Assembly (NCBI GenBank): GCA_017860395.1
Contig: JAGDMC010000011.1
Span: forward strand, 1 to 16,286
Source: Bacteroidota bacterium
GTDB taxonomy: Bacteria; Bacteroidota; Bacteroidia; Bacteroidales; UBA932
DNA length: 16,286 nt
Direction of reading: 5' to 3'
The position numbers and the translations under genes were made by a program. Below the pieces are notes generated by a model. It had not been told where the DNA came from. It worked only from the letters and a program-made list of their open reading frames with translations, and searched no databases. Positions 6,704-15,018 of the stretch are shown one piece after another; within the stretch, counting starts at the first letter, position 1; every line of letters begins with the position of its first letter.

Positions 6704-7539
6704 AAAAAATAGAACCGGAGTATATTGCTTCTCTGTTTGTTAAAAGAAAACAGGATTCCCACAAGGGAGATTACGGCCATGCCCTTTTGATTGCCGGCTC
6801 TCTGGGAATGGGCGGGTCTGCCATTCTTGCCTCCGGCGCAGTGTTAAGATCCGGGGCAGGATTGCTTACTACACATATTCCAAAGATATTGTACGAGATA
6901 GTTCAGATTTCTGTACCGGAAGCAATGTGTAGCATAGACCCTTCTGAAGATCATTTTTCCAGGGCTCCGGTTGTTGAAAAATATAGTGCCGTTGGTGCGG
7001 GTCCCGGACTTGGGCTGGCACCGGAAACGGTGACCGCTGTAAAGGATTTGTTAGACATGAAACCCGGAAAACTTATTCTGGATGCTGATGCGCTTAATAT
7101 ACTGGCTATTAATCCCAAACTTATGGGACTGCTTCCGGCAAACACAATTATCACTCCTCATCCGGGCGAATTTGACAGGATTGCCGGCCTTCACAAAAAC
7201 AGAAAGGAGAGAATTGAAAGCCAGAAAAAGCTCTCGGAAAAATACGGTATAATTGTCGTACTAAAAGGGGCAAATAGCACAATTTCACTGCCGGGCGGTG
7301 AATTGTGGGAAAATACCACCGGGAATCCGGGGATGGCTACTGCCGGAAGCGGAGATGTTCTCACAGGTGTGATACTGGGTCTGCTTGCACAAAATTACTC
7401 TCCGCGTCTTGCTTCTCTCATTGGCGTATTTATTCACGGAATGGCGGGAGATATCGCAATGGAAAAATTTGGAGAAACATCAATGACGGCAGGGAACATC
7501 CGTGATTCTCTTCCCGATGCCTTCCTTAGGCTGAGATAG
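6700..7539 (+). CDS. nnrD: ADP/ATP-dependent NAD(P)H-hydrate dehydratase (stand-alone)
   Basis: This metabolite-repair enzyme of the ribokinase-like fold dehydrates damaged (S)-NAD(P)H hydrate back to NAD(P)H at the cost of ADP or ATP. In the 279 aa are the family motifs GDYGHALLIAGS (23-34), LDADALN (127-133), ITPHPGEF (151-158), VLKGANS (187-193) and NPGMATAGSGDVLTG (209-223) with catalytic Asp219. The start is GTG at 6700, overlapping the preceding stop by 4 nt (GTGA), with AAGGAA just before it. Many relatives are fused to an N-terminal epimerase domain (NnrE). Here the epimerase is absent and the neighbouring genes do not encode it, so it must be elsewhere or missing. Confidence 0.94.
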   Translation: MKKIEPEYIASLFVKRKQDSHKGDYGHALLIAGSLGMGGSAILASGAVLRSGAGLLTTHIPKILYEIVQISVPEAMCSIDPSEDHFSRAPVVEKYSAVGAGPGLGLAPETVTAVKDLLDMKPGKLILDADALNILAINPKLMGLLPANTIITPHPGEFDRIAGLHKNRKERIESQKKLSEKYGIIVVLKGANSTISLPGGELWENTTGNPGMATAGSGDVLTGVILGLLAQNYSPRLASLIGVFIHGMAGDIAMEKFGETSMTAGNIRDSLPDAFLRLR

Positions 7540-7551
7540 AATAATATTTGC

Positions 7552-7559
7552 TAAATTTG
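7552..7559 (+). promoter_or_regulatory. -7 element upstream of the UPF0316 gene
   Basis: TAAATTTG matches TAnnTTTG and lies 27 nt before the ATG at 7587, in the 47-nt gap after nnrD. No clear -33 box is seen 19 nt upstream, which would fall in the end of nnrD. It suggests a new transcription unit starting here for the UPF0316, amidase, Lnb and hydrolase genes. Confidence 0.45.
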
Positions 7560-7586
7560 GCAGGTAATTTCACTAAAATTTAAGTT

Positions 7587-8150
7587 ATGTTCGAATTTCT
7601 GGACCAATATCCCTATCTGCTTCCTTTCGTTATTTTTTTCGGAAGAATTGTTGACGTGTCTTTAGGAACACTTCGTATAATTTTTGTTTCAAAGGGGGAG
7701 AAGTATAAAGCTCCGCTTATTGGATTCTTTGAAGTTCTTATATGGATAGTTGTAATATCCGAAATTCTGTCAAAAGCGCACGGCATACTTGCATATATTT
7801 CTTATGCTGCAGGATACGCAACAGGAAATTATGTGGGAATAATAATTGAACAAAGAATTGCATTTGGAATTATCCTTTGCAGGGTTTATACAAGGAAAAA
7901 AGGAGCCGAGCTGGTTTCGATGCTAAGTAAACAAAACTTTGGGGCAACTTTCCTGCAGGGCTCAGGGTCTATTGAAAAAGTTGAAATTGTTGAGACTGTA
8001 ATTGAGCGCAAAGAACTTAAGAAGGTTGAGCAGATTCTTACTGAGTTTGATCCGGAAGTTTTTTATGTTGTTGAGGATGTCAGGGTTAAGCAAAAGGGCA
8101 TTTTCCCTGAAGCAGAATCCATGCTCAGCCGGTGGCGCTTAGGTAAGTAA
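7587..8150 (+). CDS. UPF0316 / DUF5698-DUF2179 membrane protein
   Basis: The 187 aa match the UPF0316 family in length and layout. Three N-terminal hydrophobic segments (about 9-33, 42-61 and 65-88) include the family signature RIVDVSLGTLRIIFVSKG and the following FFEVLIWIVVISEIL. A cytoplasmic C-terminal DUF2179 domain follows (about 115-170), with VEIVETVIERKELKKVEQIL and FDPEVFYVVEDVR. DUF2179 is also found at the C-terminus of YitT-type membrane proteins and is thought to bind a small ligand. The molecular function is unknown. The gene is 25 nt ahead of the amidase gene, so it probably shares its transcript. Confidence 0.9.
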   Translation: MFEFLDQYPYLLPFVIFFGRIVDVSLGTLRIIFVSKGEKYKAPLIGFFEVLIWIVVISEILSKAHGILAYISYAAGYATGNYVGIIIEQRIAFGIILCRVYTRKKGAELVSMLSKQNFGATFLQGSGSIEKVEIVETVIERKELKKVEQILTEFDPEVFYVVEDVRVKQKGIFPEAESMLSRWRLGK

Positions 8151-8175
8151 TATTTATTTTTATAAACAGATAATT

Positions 8176-9801
8176 ATGAAGAAGTTTTTTATCAGGATTA
8201 ATGGTTCCGCCATTTTTCTTTTACTTGCTCTCTCTTTGTTCTCCTGCGGGAATAATGAGAATAAAAAAGGCGAAGTTGATACTTCATACCTGGAAGAGAT
8301 ATCAGTTTCAAAACTTGGAAAAGACTACAGAGAAGGCAAGACAACTATAAAAAAGGTTGTAGCCGATTACCTTTCGAGGATAGATAAGATTGACAAAAAG
8401 GGTCCTATGCTCAACTCTGTAATAGCAATAAATCCTGATGCCATAAAAATCGCTGAGGAACTCGACAAAGAGATGGCAGAGGGAAAAATCAGAGGGCCTC
8501 TCCACGGCATTCCTGTTATATTAAAAGACAACATTGACACAAAAGATTCTATGCCTACAACTGCAGGAGCTGTGGTTCTTAAAAATTCATTTGTAGGAAA
8601 AGACAGCCGCGTAGCTGAATTATTAAGAGAGGCCGGGGCAGTCATAATTGCAAAATCCAATATGAGTGAATGGGCAAACTTCCGGGCCAACCTTTCGTCG
8701 AGCGGATGGAGCGGAATAGGCGGGCAGACCAAAAACCCTTATGTAACCGACAGAAACCCCTGCGGATCGAGTTCAGGCTCAGGTGTTGCCGTTTCGGCCA
8801 ATCTCTGCGCTTTTGCGATAGGTACAGAAACAAACGGTTCAATTGTATGCCCTTCAAACAATAATGGCATTGTGGGCCTTAAACCTACAGTAGGTCTCAT
8901 TAGCAGAACAGGAATCATACCTATTTCCTTTACTCAGGATACTCCCGGTCCTATGGGAAGAACAGTCGAAGACGTGGCTGTTGCACTTGGCGTGCTTGCT
9001 GGCGCAGATTCAACAGACTCAAAAACCCTCGCTAAAGAGGCGAAATTCTATAACGATTACACTCCGTTTCTCAAAAAAGACGGGCTAAAGGGTAAACGGA
9101 TAGGCCTTGTGACAAATATTTCCGGTTTCCACTTTAAAGTGGACTCATTAATGAAAGATGCAGTTGCGTTTCTCAAGACTTCTGGAGCAGAGGTTGTTGA
9201 AGTAAATATGCCAATGAAGGGGGAAATAAGCGGAGCATCATTCCAGGTGCTGCTTTACGAATTTAAGGATGGGCTTAACAACTATTTTGCATCATTAGGA
9301 GATAAAGCACCGGTTAAAAATATAGAGGAACTCATTGAATTTAATAAAAAGGATTCTGTAGAGCTCAGGTTTTTCGATCAGCAGCTTCTGGAAATGGCAC
9401 AAAAGAAAGAGAGCCTTGACGATCCCAAGTACAAACAGGCGCTTGCACTTATGCAAAAAGGAACAAGAGAAGAGGGTATAGACAAGGTGATGAATTCAAA
9501 CAAACTTGATGCTCTTGTTGCTCCTACCGGAGGTCCTGCCTGGAAAACCGACCTTGTAAACGGCGACAACTTCCTTGGCAGCAGCTCCTCTTTTGCGGCA
9601 ATATCCGGATATCCAAATATAACAGTACCAATGGGCTTCATAAGCGACCTTCCTGTTGGAATTTCGTTTTTTGGCAGAGCCTGGAGTGAACCGGTTTTGC
9701 TTGAAATTGCTTATGCTTTTGAACAGGGAACTATGCACCGCAAGGCGCCGAAATACCTCAACTATGTTATGTTAAAATCAAAAAAAGAGAAGCATAAATG
9801 A
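8176..9801 (+). CDS. Amidase-signature family lipoprotein
   Basis: The 541 aa carry a lipoprotein signal peptide with lipobox LFSC (acylated Cys24), so the enzyme is attached to a membrane facing the periplasm or outside. The amidase-signature core is complete: Lys117 in LKDNID, the cis-Ser198 in PCGSSSGSG and nucleophile Ser222 in GTETNGSIVCPS. The spacing of 24 residues between the two serines is as in other members. The usual GGS around the nucleophile reads NGS. Such enzymes hydrolyse amide bonds of small molecules or peptides; the lipidated export argues against the tRNA-dependent GatA role. Its stop overlaps the ATG of the Lnb-like gene (ATGA), indicating translational coupling. Confidence 0.9.
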   Translation: MKKFFIRINGSAIFLLLALSLFSCGNNENKKGEVDTSYLEEISVSKLGKDYREGKTTIKKVVADYLSRIDKIDKKGPMLNSVIAINPDAIKIAEELDKEMAEGKIRGPLHGIPVILKDNIDTKDSMPTTAGAVVLKNSFVGKDSRVAELLREAGAVIIAKSNMSEWANFRANLSSSGWSGIGGQTKNPYVTDRNPCGSSSGSGVAVSANLCAFAIGTETNGSIVCPSNNNGIVGLKPTVGLISRTGIIPISFTQDTPGPMGRTVEDVAVALGVLAGADSTDSKTLAKEAKFYNDYTPFLKKDGLKGKRIGLVTNISGFHFKVDSLMKDAVAFLKTSGAEVVEVNMPMKGEISGASFQVLLYEFKDGLNNYFASLGDKAPVKNIEELIEFNKKDSVELRFFDQQLLEMAQKKESLDDPKYKQALALMQKGTREEGIDKVMNSNKLDALVAPTGGPAWKTDLVNGDNFLGSSSSFAAISGYPNITVPMGFISDLPVGISFFGRAWSEPVLLEIAYAFEQGTMHRKAPKYLNYVMLKSKKEKHK

Positions 9802-10949
9802 TAAGGAAGTGTCTGATAATTCTAATTTCGTTTCTGTTTTTTTATAATCTCTCTTCTGCAAACAATTCTCTGCGGATTAGCCTTATCACATGTTCAGGAG
9901 GCTCGGAACTTTACTCCACTTTTGGGCACAGCGCACTAAGGGTGATAGACTCTTCCAGGAATCAGGATATTGTTTTCAATTTTGGGTTGTTTGATTTCAA
10001 TACTCCCAATTTTTATCTGAAGTTTACGCAGGGTAAATTAAATTACATGCTTGGAGTCCAGTATACTCAGGATTTTATTGAAGCATATAAATTCGATAAA
10101 AGAGGTGTTGTGGAACAGGTGCTTAACTTAACCGGAGAACAGGAAATAAAAATTGTTGAGCGGTTGCTGTACCTTTATCAGCCTCAGTTCAGAAACTATC
10201 TTTACAGCTTTTTATTTAAAAACTGTACAACAGAGTTAAGAGACCTGATTTATGATGAGTTGAATCTGGACAAGGTTCCGCTGGAGAAAAAAATAGGCAA
10301 AACACACAGAGAACTTATTGATATATATGTCGGCAATATGAAATGGACAAAAGTGGGTATCAATCTTTTGCTCGGCTCATCCCTTGACAGGGACATTACT
10401 GTTTATGAAAGTATGTTTTTGCCTGATAACCTTTTTGAAGTATTGGGAAGGGCCGAAAACAATGAAGGGAAAATTGTTAAAGAAACTATTGTATTAAATG
10501 ATGTAAAAAGGGACCCGTCGGAAGGAAAAACTCCTTTTCTGCTCAGCCCGGTTTTCCTTTTTTCACTTTTATTGACGCTAATGGTTGCTTCGCTGTTCAT
10601 CAGCAAGCTGGTTATGCTTGACAAGCTGCTTTTGGGAGTGGTTTCTGTATTCGGAATTGTACTTCCTGTTATTGTCATAATGACAGATCATGTTGAACTC
10701 CTGAATAATTACAATCTATTATGGTGCAATCCTGTTTATCTGATAGTGTTGCTTTCGCTTATTTATAAATGGAGAAAAGTTTGTATTGTATCGTCGATTA
10801 TAGCTGTTGCCGGAATAGTTCTTTCTGCTGTTGCGTCAATATTCGGCCTGCAGATATTTGAAACTTCTTTTTATCTGGTTTTTGGAATGCTCCTGATAGC
10901 ACTTTTTAGAACAATATTTAAATGCCGCGGGCAAGAAAAGCAATTATAA
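9798..10949 (+). CDS. lnb: Probable lipoprotein N-acyltransferase Lnb (DUF4105 domain plus C-terminal TM region)
   Basis: The 383 aa start with a signal peptide or anchor (hydrophobic about 5-20). A periplasmic DUF4105 domain follows, with STFGHSALRV (His44) and a conserved FKNCTTELRD (Cys143), a His/Cys pair suggesting thiol catalysis. From about residue 245 there are roughly five TM helices. DUF4105 proteins of Bacteroides were recently recognised as Lnb, the enzyme that N-acylates the lipoprotein N-terminal Cys in bacteria lacking Lnt; the link here rests on motif and architecture. The family also has paralogues, so the exact function is not certain. Its start overlaps the amidase stop by 4 nt and its 3' end overlaps the next gene by 28 nt. 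Confidence 0.78.
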   Translation: MIRKCLIILISFLFFYNLSSANNSLRISLITCSGGSELYSTFGHSALRVIDSSRNQDIVFNFGLFDFNTPNFYLKFTQGKLNYMLGVQYTQDFIEAYKFDKRGVVEQVLNLTGEQEIKIVERLLYLYQPQFRNYLYSFLFKNCTTELRDLIYDELNLDKVPLEKKIGKTHRELIDIYVGNMKWTKVGINLLLGSSLDRDITVYESMFLPDNLFEVLGRAENNEGKIVKETIVLNDVKRDPSEGKTPFLLSPVFLFSLLLTLMVASLFISKLVMLDKLLLGVVSVFGIVLPVIVIMTDHVELLNNYNLLWCNPVYLIVLLSLIYKWRKVCIVSSIIAVAGIVLSAVASIFGLQIFETSFYLVFGMLLIALFRTIFKCRGQEKQL

Positions 10950-11911
10950 TTGCTGCAGGTTTAATTTTATTTTCTGTTGCAGCAATAACCTATGTTCTGC
11001 CAAGAATAGTAATTGGAATAAATGGCAGAGTATTTTCTTATTTTTTAAAGGATTATAGTTTTGATACTCTAAATACGCCGGAAAAACTTGGCCTTAACTT
11101 CAAAGAGTTTACAACCATTTCCCGGGACAACCTTAAGCTAAAATCCATTCTTGTTCTTGCAGACTCGTCCAATGAGAAAGGGACCATTATTTTTTTGCAT
11201 GGTATCCGCAGACACAAGGAACAGTTCCTGCCTGTTGCAAAACTTTTGAGTGAAAGAGGCTTTAATTCTCTTATTCCCGATCTGCGTTCCCATGGAGAGA
11301 GCGAGGGGAAATATATTACTTATGGCTATTTTGAAAAGCAGGATGTGTGCGACCTTATTGATTCTGTAATAATCAGGGAGAAGTTAAAAGGAGGTATAGG
11401 TATCTGGGGCCAATCCATGGGCGCAGCGATAGCAATGCAGACCATGGCTATTGACGACAGAATAGATTACGGAATATTAGAGAGTACATTTTCTGACCTT
11501 CCTAAGACAGTTAAAGACTATCTTAAAAGAGACCTGAGATTTTATTTCGACTGGATTGGTGAATTCTCGGTCTGGCGGGCAGGGAAAATAGCCGGATTTA
11601 ATCTTCAGGAAATTTCTCCTCTTAAAATTGCCGGAAACATTTCAAAACCAATCCTCATGGTTCATGGCAAATTGGATAAGAAAATAAATATCAACGATGC
11701 AGTTGATGTTTTCAAAAGGCTTAGTTCTCCGGAAAAAGAGTTTCTGACAATCCCCTCGGCAGGTCATCTCGATGTCTGGGAAAAAGGGGGACAAAAATAC
11801 TTTAACAGTGTTTTTGAGTTTATAGAGAGTCTGTCGGCGGTTTTCAACTCGCAGCCGGAGGCACAAAAAAGGAGGCTGTCTAAAAATTGCTTTCAGACAG
11901 CCTCCAAGTAA
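10922..11911 (+). CDS. Membrane-anchored alpha/beta hydrolase
   Basis: The 329 aa have an N-terminal TM anchor (about residues 7-27) followed by an alpha/beta-hydrolase fold. Visible are the oxyanion region FLHGIRRHKEQF (91-102), LRSHGES (121-127), the nucleophile elbow GQSMG with Ser165, Asp252 in HGKLDK and His282 in AGHLD. This BAAT/YqkD-like arrangement is found in esterases, thioesterases and peptidases; the substrate is unknown. The ATG at 10922 lies inside the previous gene (28 nt overlap), so the two are probably translated together. The last 12 codons are formed by a perfect hairpin (11871-11905), which makes the C-terminal RRLSKNCFQTAS a by-product of a terminator rather than a conserved part. 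Confidence 0.88.
   Translation: MPRARKAIIIAAGLILFSVAAITYVLPRIVIGINGRVFSYFLKDYSFDTLNTPEKLGLNFKEFTTISRDNLKLKSILVLADSSNEKGTIIFLHGIRRHKEQFLPVAKLLSERGFNSLIPDLRSHGESEGKYITYGYFEKQDVCDLIDSVIIREKLKGGIGIWGQSMGAAIAMQTMAIDDRIDYGILESTFSDLPKTVKDYLKRDLRFYFDWIGEFSVWRAGKIAGFNLQEISPLKIAGNISKPILMVHGKLDKKININDAVDVFKRLSSPEKEFLTIPSAGHLDVWEKGGQKYFNSVFEFIESLSAVFNSQPEAQKRRLSKNCFQTASK
11865..11905 (-). terminator. Rho-independent terminator (minus strand) embedded in the end of the plus-strand gene
   Basis: A perfect 11-bp stem (GGAGGCTGTCT at 11871-11881 with AGACAGCCTCC at 11895-11905) encloses a 13-nt loop. On the minus strand it is followed directly by a run of six U (11865-11870), so it should stop transcripts of the M3 peptidase gene ending at 11932. 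On the plus strand no U run follows, but the hairpin may still help to end or protect the hydrolase mRNA. It overlaps codons 317-328 of the plus-strand gene. Confidence 0.85.
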
Positions 11912-11931
11912 TTGGTATTTATGTATGGGTC

Positions 11932-14037
11932 CTATTTCTTACCCATTCCGAGTTTTACAAGAAGGGCTTCTGGTTTAGGATCGCGTCCCCTGAAGTTTCT
12001 GTAAAGAACATCGGCATCCATAAGATTTCCTTTTGAAAGGATATTGTCTCTGAAACTTGCCGCTACCTCTTTAGAAAAGATACCCTTTTCTTCGAATAAA
12101 GAGAATGCATCTGCTTCAAGAACCTCTGCCCATTTGTAGCTGTAGTAGCCTGCAGAATATCCACCTGCAAAAATATGACTGAACGATGTTGTAAAGCATG
12201 TTGAATCAACGGCAGGAAGCAGTTGAGTTGCTTTAATGGCCTCTTTTTCAAATGCATCAACACTTGTTGTAGGAACTTTTGTAAGTGAGTGCCATGCCAT
12301 ATCGTTAATGCCGAATGAAAGTTGTCTGATATTGGTATATCCGCTCAGATAATTCTTGGCTGCAATAATTTTGTTTATCAGTTCGTCAGGAATTGCTTCT
12401 CCGGTTTGGTAGTGTTTTGCAAACGATGAAAGAAACTCTTTCTTGAATGCCCAGTTCTCCATAATTTGAGAAGGAAGTTCTACGAAATCTCTTGCAACAC
12501 TGGTTCCTGTAATTGACGGGTATGTGCCTTCGGCAAGCATTCCGTGAAGAGCATGTCCGAACTCATGCAACAGAGTGGTAAGCTCGTAGTGGGTGAGAAG
12601 AGAAGGTGATGTTTCGGTTGGCTTGGTAAAGTTGCAAACAAGTGAAACAAACGGGCGCTTCTCAACACCTTTTTCAACACTCATATCTCTGAATGATGTC
12701 ATCCATGCACCGCCCCTCTTGCTTGCGCGGGGGAAGAAATCCATGTACAGCAACGACATAAAACGGCCTGAAGCGTCATACACTTCATACGCTTTAACAT
12801 CGGGGTGATATACCGGAATATCTTTGTTCTCTTTGAATTTTAGTCCGTAGAGAGAATCGGCAAGTGCGAAAATTGCAGTCTGAACATTTTCAAGCTTAAA
12901 GTATGGCTTAAGAAGTTCGTCGTTGACAGCAAATTTTTCATTTTTATATTTTTCTGAATAGTAGCTAAAATCCCAAGGCATAAGTTTGCCTTCAAAACCT
13001 GTGGACTGTGCATATTTCTCAACTTCGGCAACATCCTGTTTTGCATAAGGGAGTGTCCTGTCAAGAAGGTCTTTAAGAAAAGCATTTACGGTTTTAGGGT
13101 TCTTAGCCATGTTCTCATCAAGAACATAGTCTGCATGAGTAGCAAAACCTAAAAGATTTGCCCTTTCGATGCGAAGTCCCGCTATCTTTTTTACTATTTC
13201 CCTATTGTCAAATTCGTCTTTAAAGGCTTTGGTATTTGACGCTTTCCACATCTTTTCCTTAAGCTCCCTGTTCTCGCTGTACTGCATGAACGGGCCATAG
13301 CTTGGTGCCTGAAGTGTGAATACCCAGCCCTTCACCGATTTCTCTTTTGCTTCGGCAGCGCCCATCTCCTTAACATAATCCGGAAGCCCCTTTAGCTGGC
13401 TGCTATCGGTAATTGTGAGGAAAAACTTGTTAGTGGCGGCAAGCACATTTTGCCCAAACTGGAGGCCAAGCTGAGACAGTTCTTTATTTATCTCTTTGAA
13501 TTTAGCTTTGTCTTCTCCGGCAAGATTGGACCCGTTTCTTACAAAACCCTTGTAAGTCTCTTCAAGAAGGCGGGCCTGCTCCGGGTTGAGCTTGAGAGAA
13601 TCCTTTGAATCATATACCGATTTGATTCTTGCAAAAAGCTTCTCATTGAGCATAATGTCGTTTGAGTAGTCTGTAAGCATAGGAGAAACCTCAAGTGCAA
13701 TACTTTGCATTACCGAATCGGTTGCAGCTTCGTTCAGATTAAAAAATACCGAGCTGATATTTGTAAGAGTCCTGCCTGAATATTCAAGAGCTTCAACTGT
13801 GTTTGCGAAAGTAGGAGCTTCGGTGTTGTTTACTATTGAATCTATCTGAGCTTTACCCTGAGCTATTGCGGCTTCAAAAGCCGGTTTGTAGTGTTCGTTC
13901 TTTATCTTGTCAAAAGCAGGAGCCCCGAACGGATTGTTCGAGGCTTCAAGCAATGGATTAACTTCTGTCATCTTTGAATTACATGCATTTAAAACTAACG
14001 ATAAGATGGCAGCAATAAATATTCCGGTCTTCTTCAT
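11932..14037 (-). CDS. dcp: M3-family zinc metallopeptidase lipoprotein (dipeptidyl carboxypeptidase type)
   Basis: The 701 aa have the length and layout of Dcp and oligopeptidase A. The lipobox LNAC (Cys19) predicts a membrane-attached, exported form. The zinc site is H491-E-F-G-H495 with the third ligand Glu520 in VARDFVELPSQ. The C-terminal substrate region contains SHIFAGGYSAGYYSYKWAEV, typical for the Dcp branch. These enzymes release dipeptides from the C-termini of peptides, or cleave short peptides, helping peptide nutrition or signal-peptide disposal. It is 8 nt downstream of the coiled-coil lipoprotein gene and is probably its operon partner. It ends before a strong terminator. The Dcp rather than PrlC/OpdA assignment is likely but not certain. 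Confidence 0.93.
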   Translation of the reverse strand: MKKTGIFIAAILSLVLNACNSKMTEVNPLLEASNNPFGAPAFDKIKNEHYKPAFEAAIAQGKAQIDSIVNNTEAPTFANTVEALEYSGRTLTNISSVFFNLNEAATDSVMQSIALEVSPMLTDYSNDIMLNEKLFARIKSVYDSKDSLKLNPEQARLLEETYKGFVRNGSNLAGEDKAKFKEINKELSQLGLQFGQNVLAATNKFFLTITDSSQLKGLPDYVKEMGAAEAKEKSVKGWVFTLQAPSYGPFMQYSENRELKEKMWKASNTKAFKDEFDNREIVKKIAGLRIERANLLGFATHADYVLDENMAKNPKTVNAFLKDLLDRTLPYAKQDVAEVEKYAQSTGFEGKLMPWDFSYYSEKYKNEKFAVNDELLKPYFKLENVQTAIFALADSLYGLKFKENKDIPVYHPDVKAYEVYDASGRFMSLLYMDFFPRASKRGGAWMTSFRDMSVEKGVEKRPFVSLVCNFTKPTETSPSLLTHYELTTLLHEFGHALHGMLAEGTYPSITGTSVARDFVELPSQIMENWAFKKEFLSSFAKHYQTGEAIPDELINKIIAAKNYLSGYTNIRQLSFGINDMAWHSLTKVPTTSVDAFEKEAIKATQLLPAVDSTCFTTSFSHIFAGGYSAGYYSYKWAEVLEADAFSLFEEKGIFSKEVAASFRDNILSKGNLMDADVLYRNFRGRDPKPEALLVKLGMGKK

Positions 14038-14045
14038 AAATCGTT

Positions 14046-14939
14046 TTATAGAGTTTGAATAACCAGATATTTAGTTTGCTCCCAGAATGTAGTCGGTTGA
14101 GAAATCTTAAGTACCTGCATTCCGTTTGCACCAGGTTCAAGTGTATAAGTACCTGTTGGGTGGATAGAGAGAACTTTTGCTTTCTCTGCATTAAGCTGAA
14201 TCTCTTTTACTTCTCTGATGTCAATCTTAACAAAAGCCGACTGTTCTGCCTGATAAGATATCTTGGCCGATTTGAATAGACCGCCTTTAGACATCACTTT
14301 GGCATTAATAAGTTCAGATTTAGTGCCGATAATATAGTAACCGGTGTTAATTTGTGCATCCTGATTGGCAATAGTCTCTTTCTGGCTTGACGATGTCTGG
14401 CTGAGGGTTGAAACATCTTCTCTAAGGTTGGAAACGGTCTTGTCCAGACTTTCAATCTGCTGAGATTTTACAATTAGTTGCCTGTCTTTCTCTTCGAGTT
14501 GTCTTCCAAGATCTGCAATCAGTACTGATTTTGCTTCCAGTTCCTGAGTAAGGGCGGCAAGTCTTTTCTTAAACTGTGAAGATTGAATTCTATTGTCGCT
14601 TTTCAGTTTGTCAATTTGCTTTTTGTAGCTTTGAATTGCTTCGCCGATAGCAGTAACGTCTGATTTAAGTTGTTCTCTTGAGCTCTCCGGAACTTCTGCT
14701 CCGCCTTTTTGTGATTGAAGAACAAGAATATTTTCAGTCTCACGGATAGATTTAAGGCCATTTTCCACTTCGTTAAGTGTTGCAAACACCTCTTCGAACT
14801 CAGCACTCTTGGTCGAATGTACAACGCTCAGTGAGTCAAGCTGAGCCTGCAGTGCTTTATACTTGCTGGAACTCTCTACGCAAGACGAGAGAGAAAAAAC
14901 AGTAAAAGCAAGTAACGATAATACTAAAATCTTTTTCAT
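14046..14939 (-). CDS. Coiled-coil lipoprotein, Bacteroidota-specific type
   Basis: The 297 aa start with a lipoprotein signal peptide and lipobox LSSC (Cys20). Residues about 25-195 are heptad-rich and very poor in Pro and Gly apart from a short break near 79-85, predicting a long coiled coil. After it comes a compact beta-rich domain with GYYIIGTKSEL (200-210), SKGGLF, FVKIDIREVKEI and a C-terminal FWEQTKYLVI. I have seen this pattern in uncharacterised proteins of Bacteroidota; no function is known to me. It could tether or space envelope components. It is upstream of the dcp-like gene by 8 nt, and a -7 promoter element lies at 14991-14998. Confidence 0.8.
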   Translation of the reverse strand: MKKILVLSLLAFTVFSLSSCVESSSKYKALQAQLDSLSVVHSTKSAEFEEVFATLNEVENGLKSIRETENILVLQSQKGGAEVPESSREQLKSDVTAIGEAIQSYKKQIDKLKSDNRIQSSQFKKRLAALTQELEAKSVLIADLGRQLEEKDRQLIVKSQQIESLDKTVSNLREDVSTLSQTSSSQKETIANQDAQINTGYYIIGTKSELINAKVMSKGGLFKSAKISYQAEQSAFVKIDIREVKEIQLNAEKAKVLSIHPTGTYTLEPGANGMQVLKISQPTTFWEQTKYLVIQTL

Positions 14940-14990
14940 GTTATTGGTAATTAATTAATTGTATATTCTAAGCCGTTTATTATAATGGCT

Positions 14991-14998
14991 CAAATGTA
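14991..14998 (-). promoter_or_regulatory. -7 element of the coiled-coil lipoprotein / dcp operon
   Basis: Read on the minus strand the sequence is TACATTTG, a match to TAnnTTTG. The start of transcription would be near 14984, giving a leader of about 45 nt to the ATG at 14939. No -33 element of good quality is found. Confidence 0.5.
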
Positions 14999-15018
14999 TG
15001 CATTATTTTTTTTGTTTG

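Noticed and set aside
8176..9801. Amidase as GatA of the Glu/Asp-tRNA amidotransferase
   Set aside because: It has a lipoprotein signal peptide and no gatB or gatC neighbours, which points to an exported hydrolase.
14948..14960. Tandem TTAA-like repeat before the coiled-coil lipoprotein gene
   Set aside because: Only three short AT units, expected by chance in a 5' leader of this base composition.
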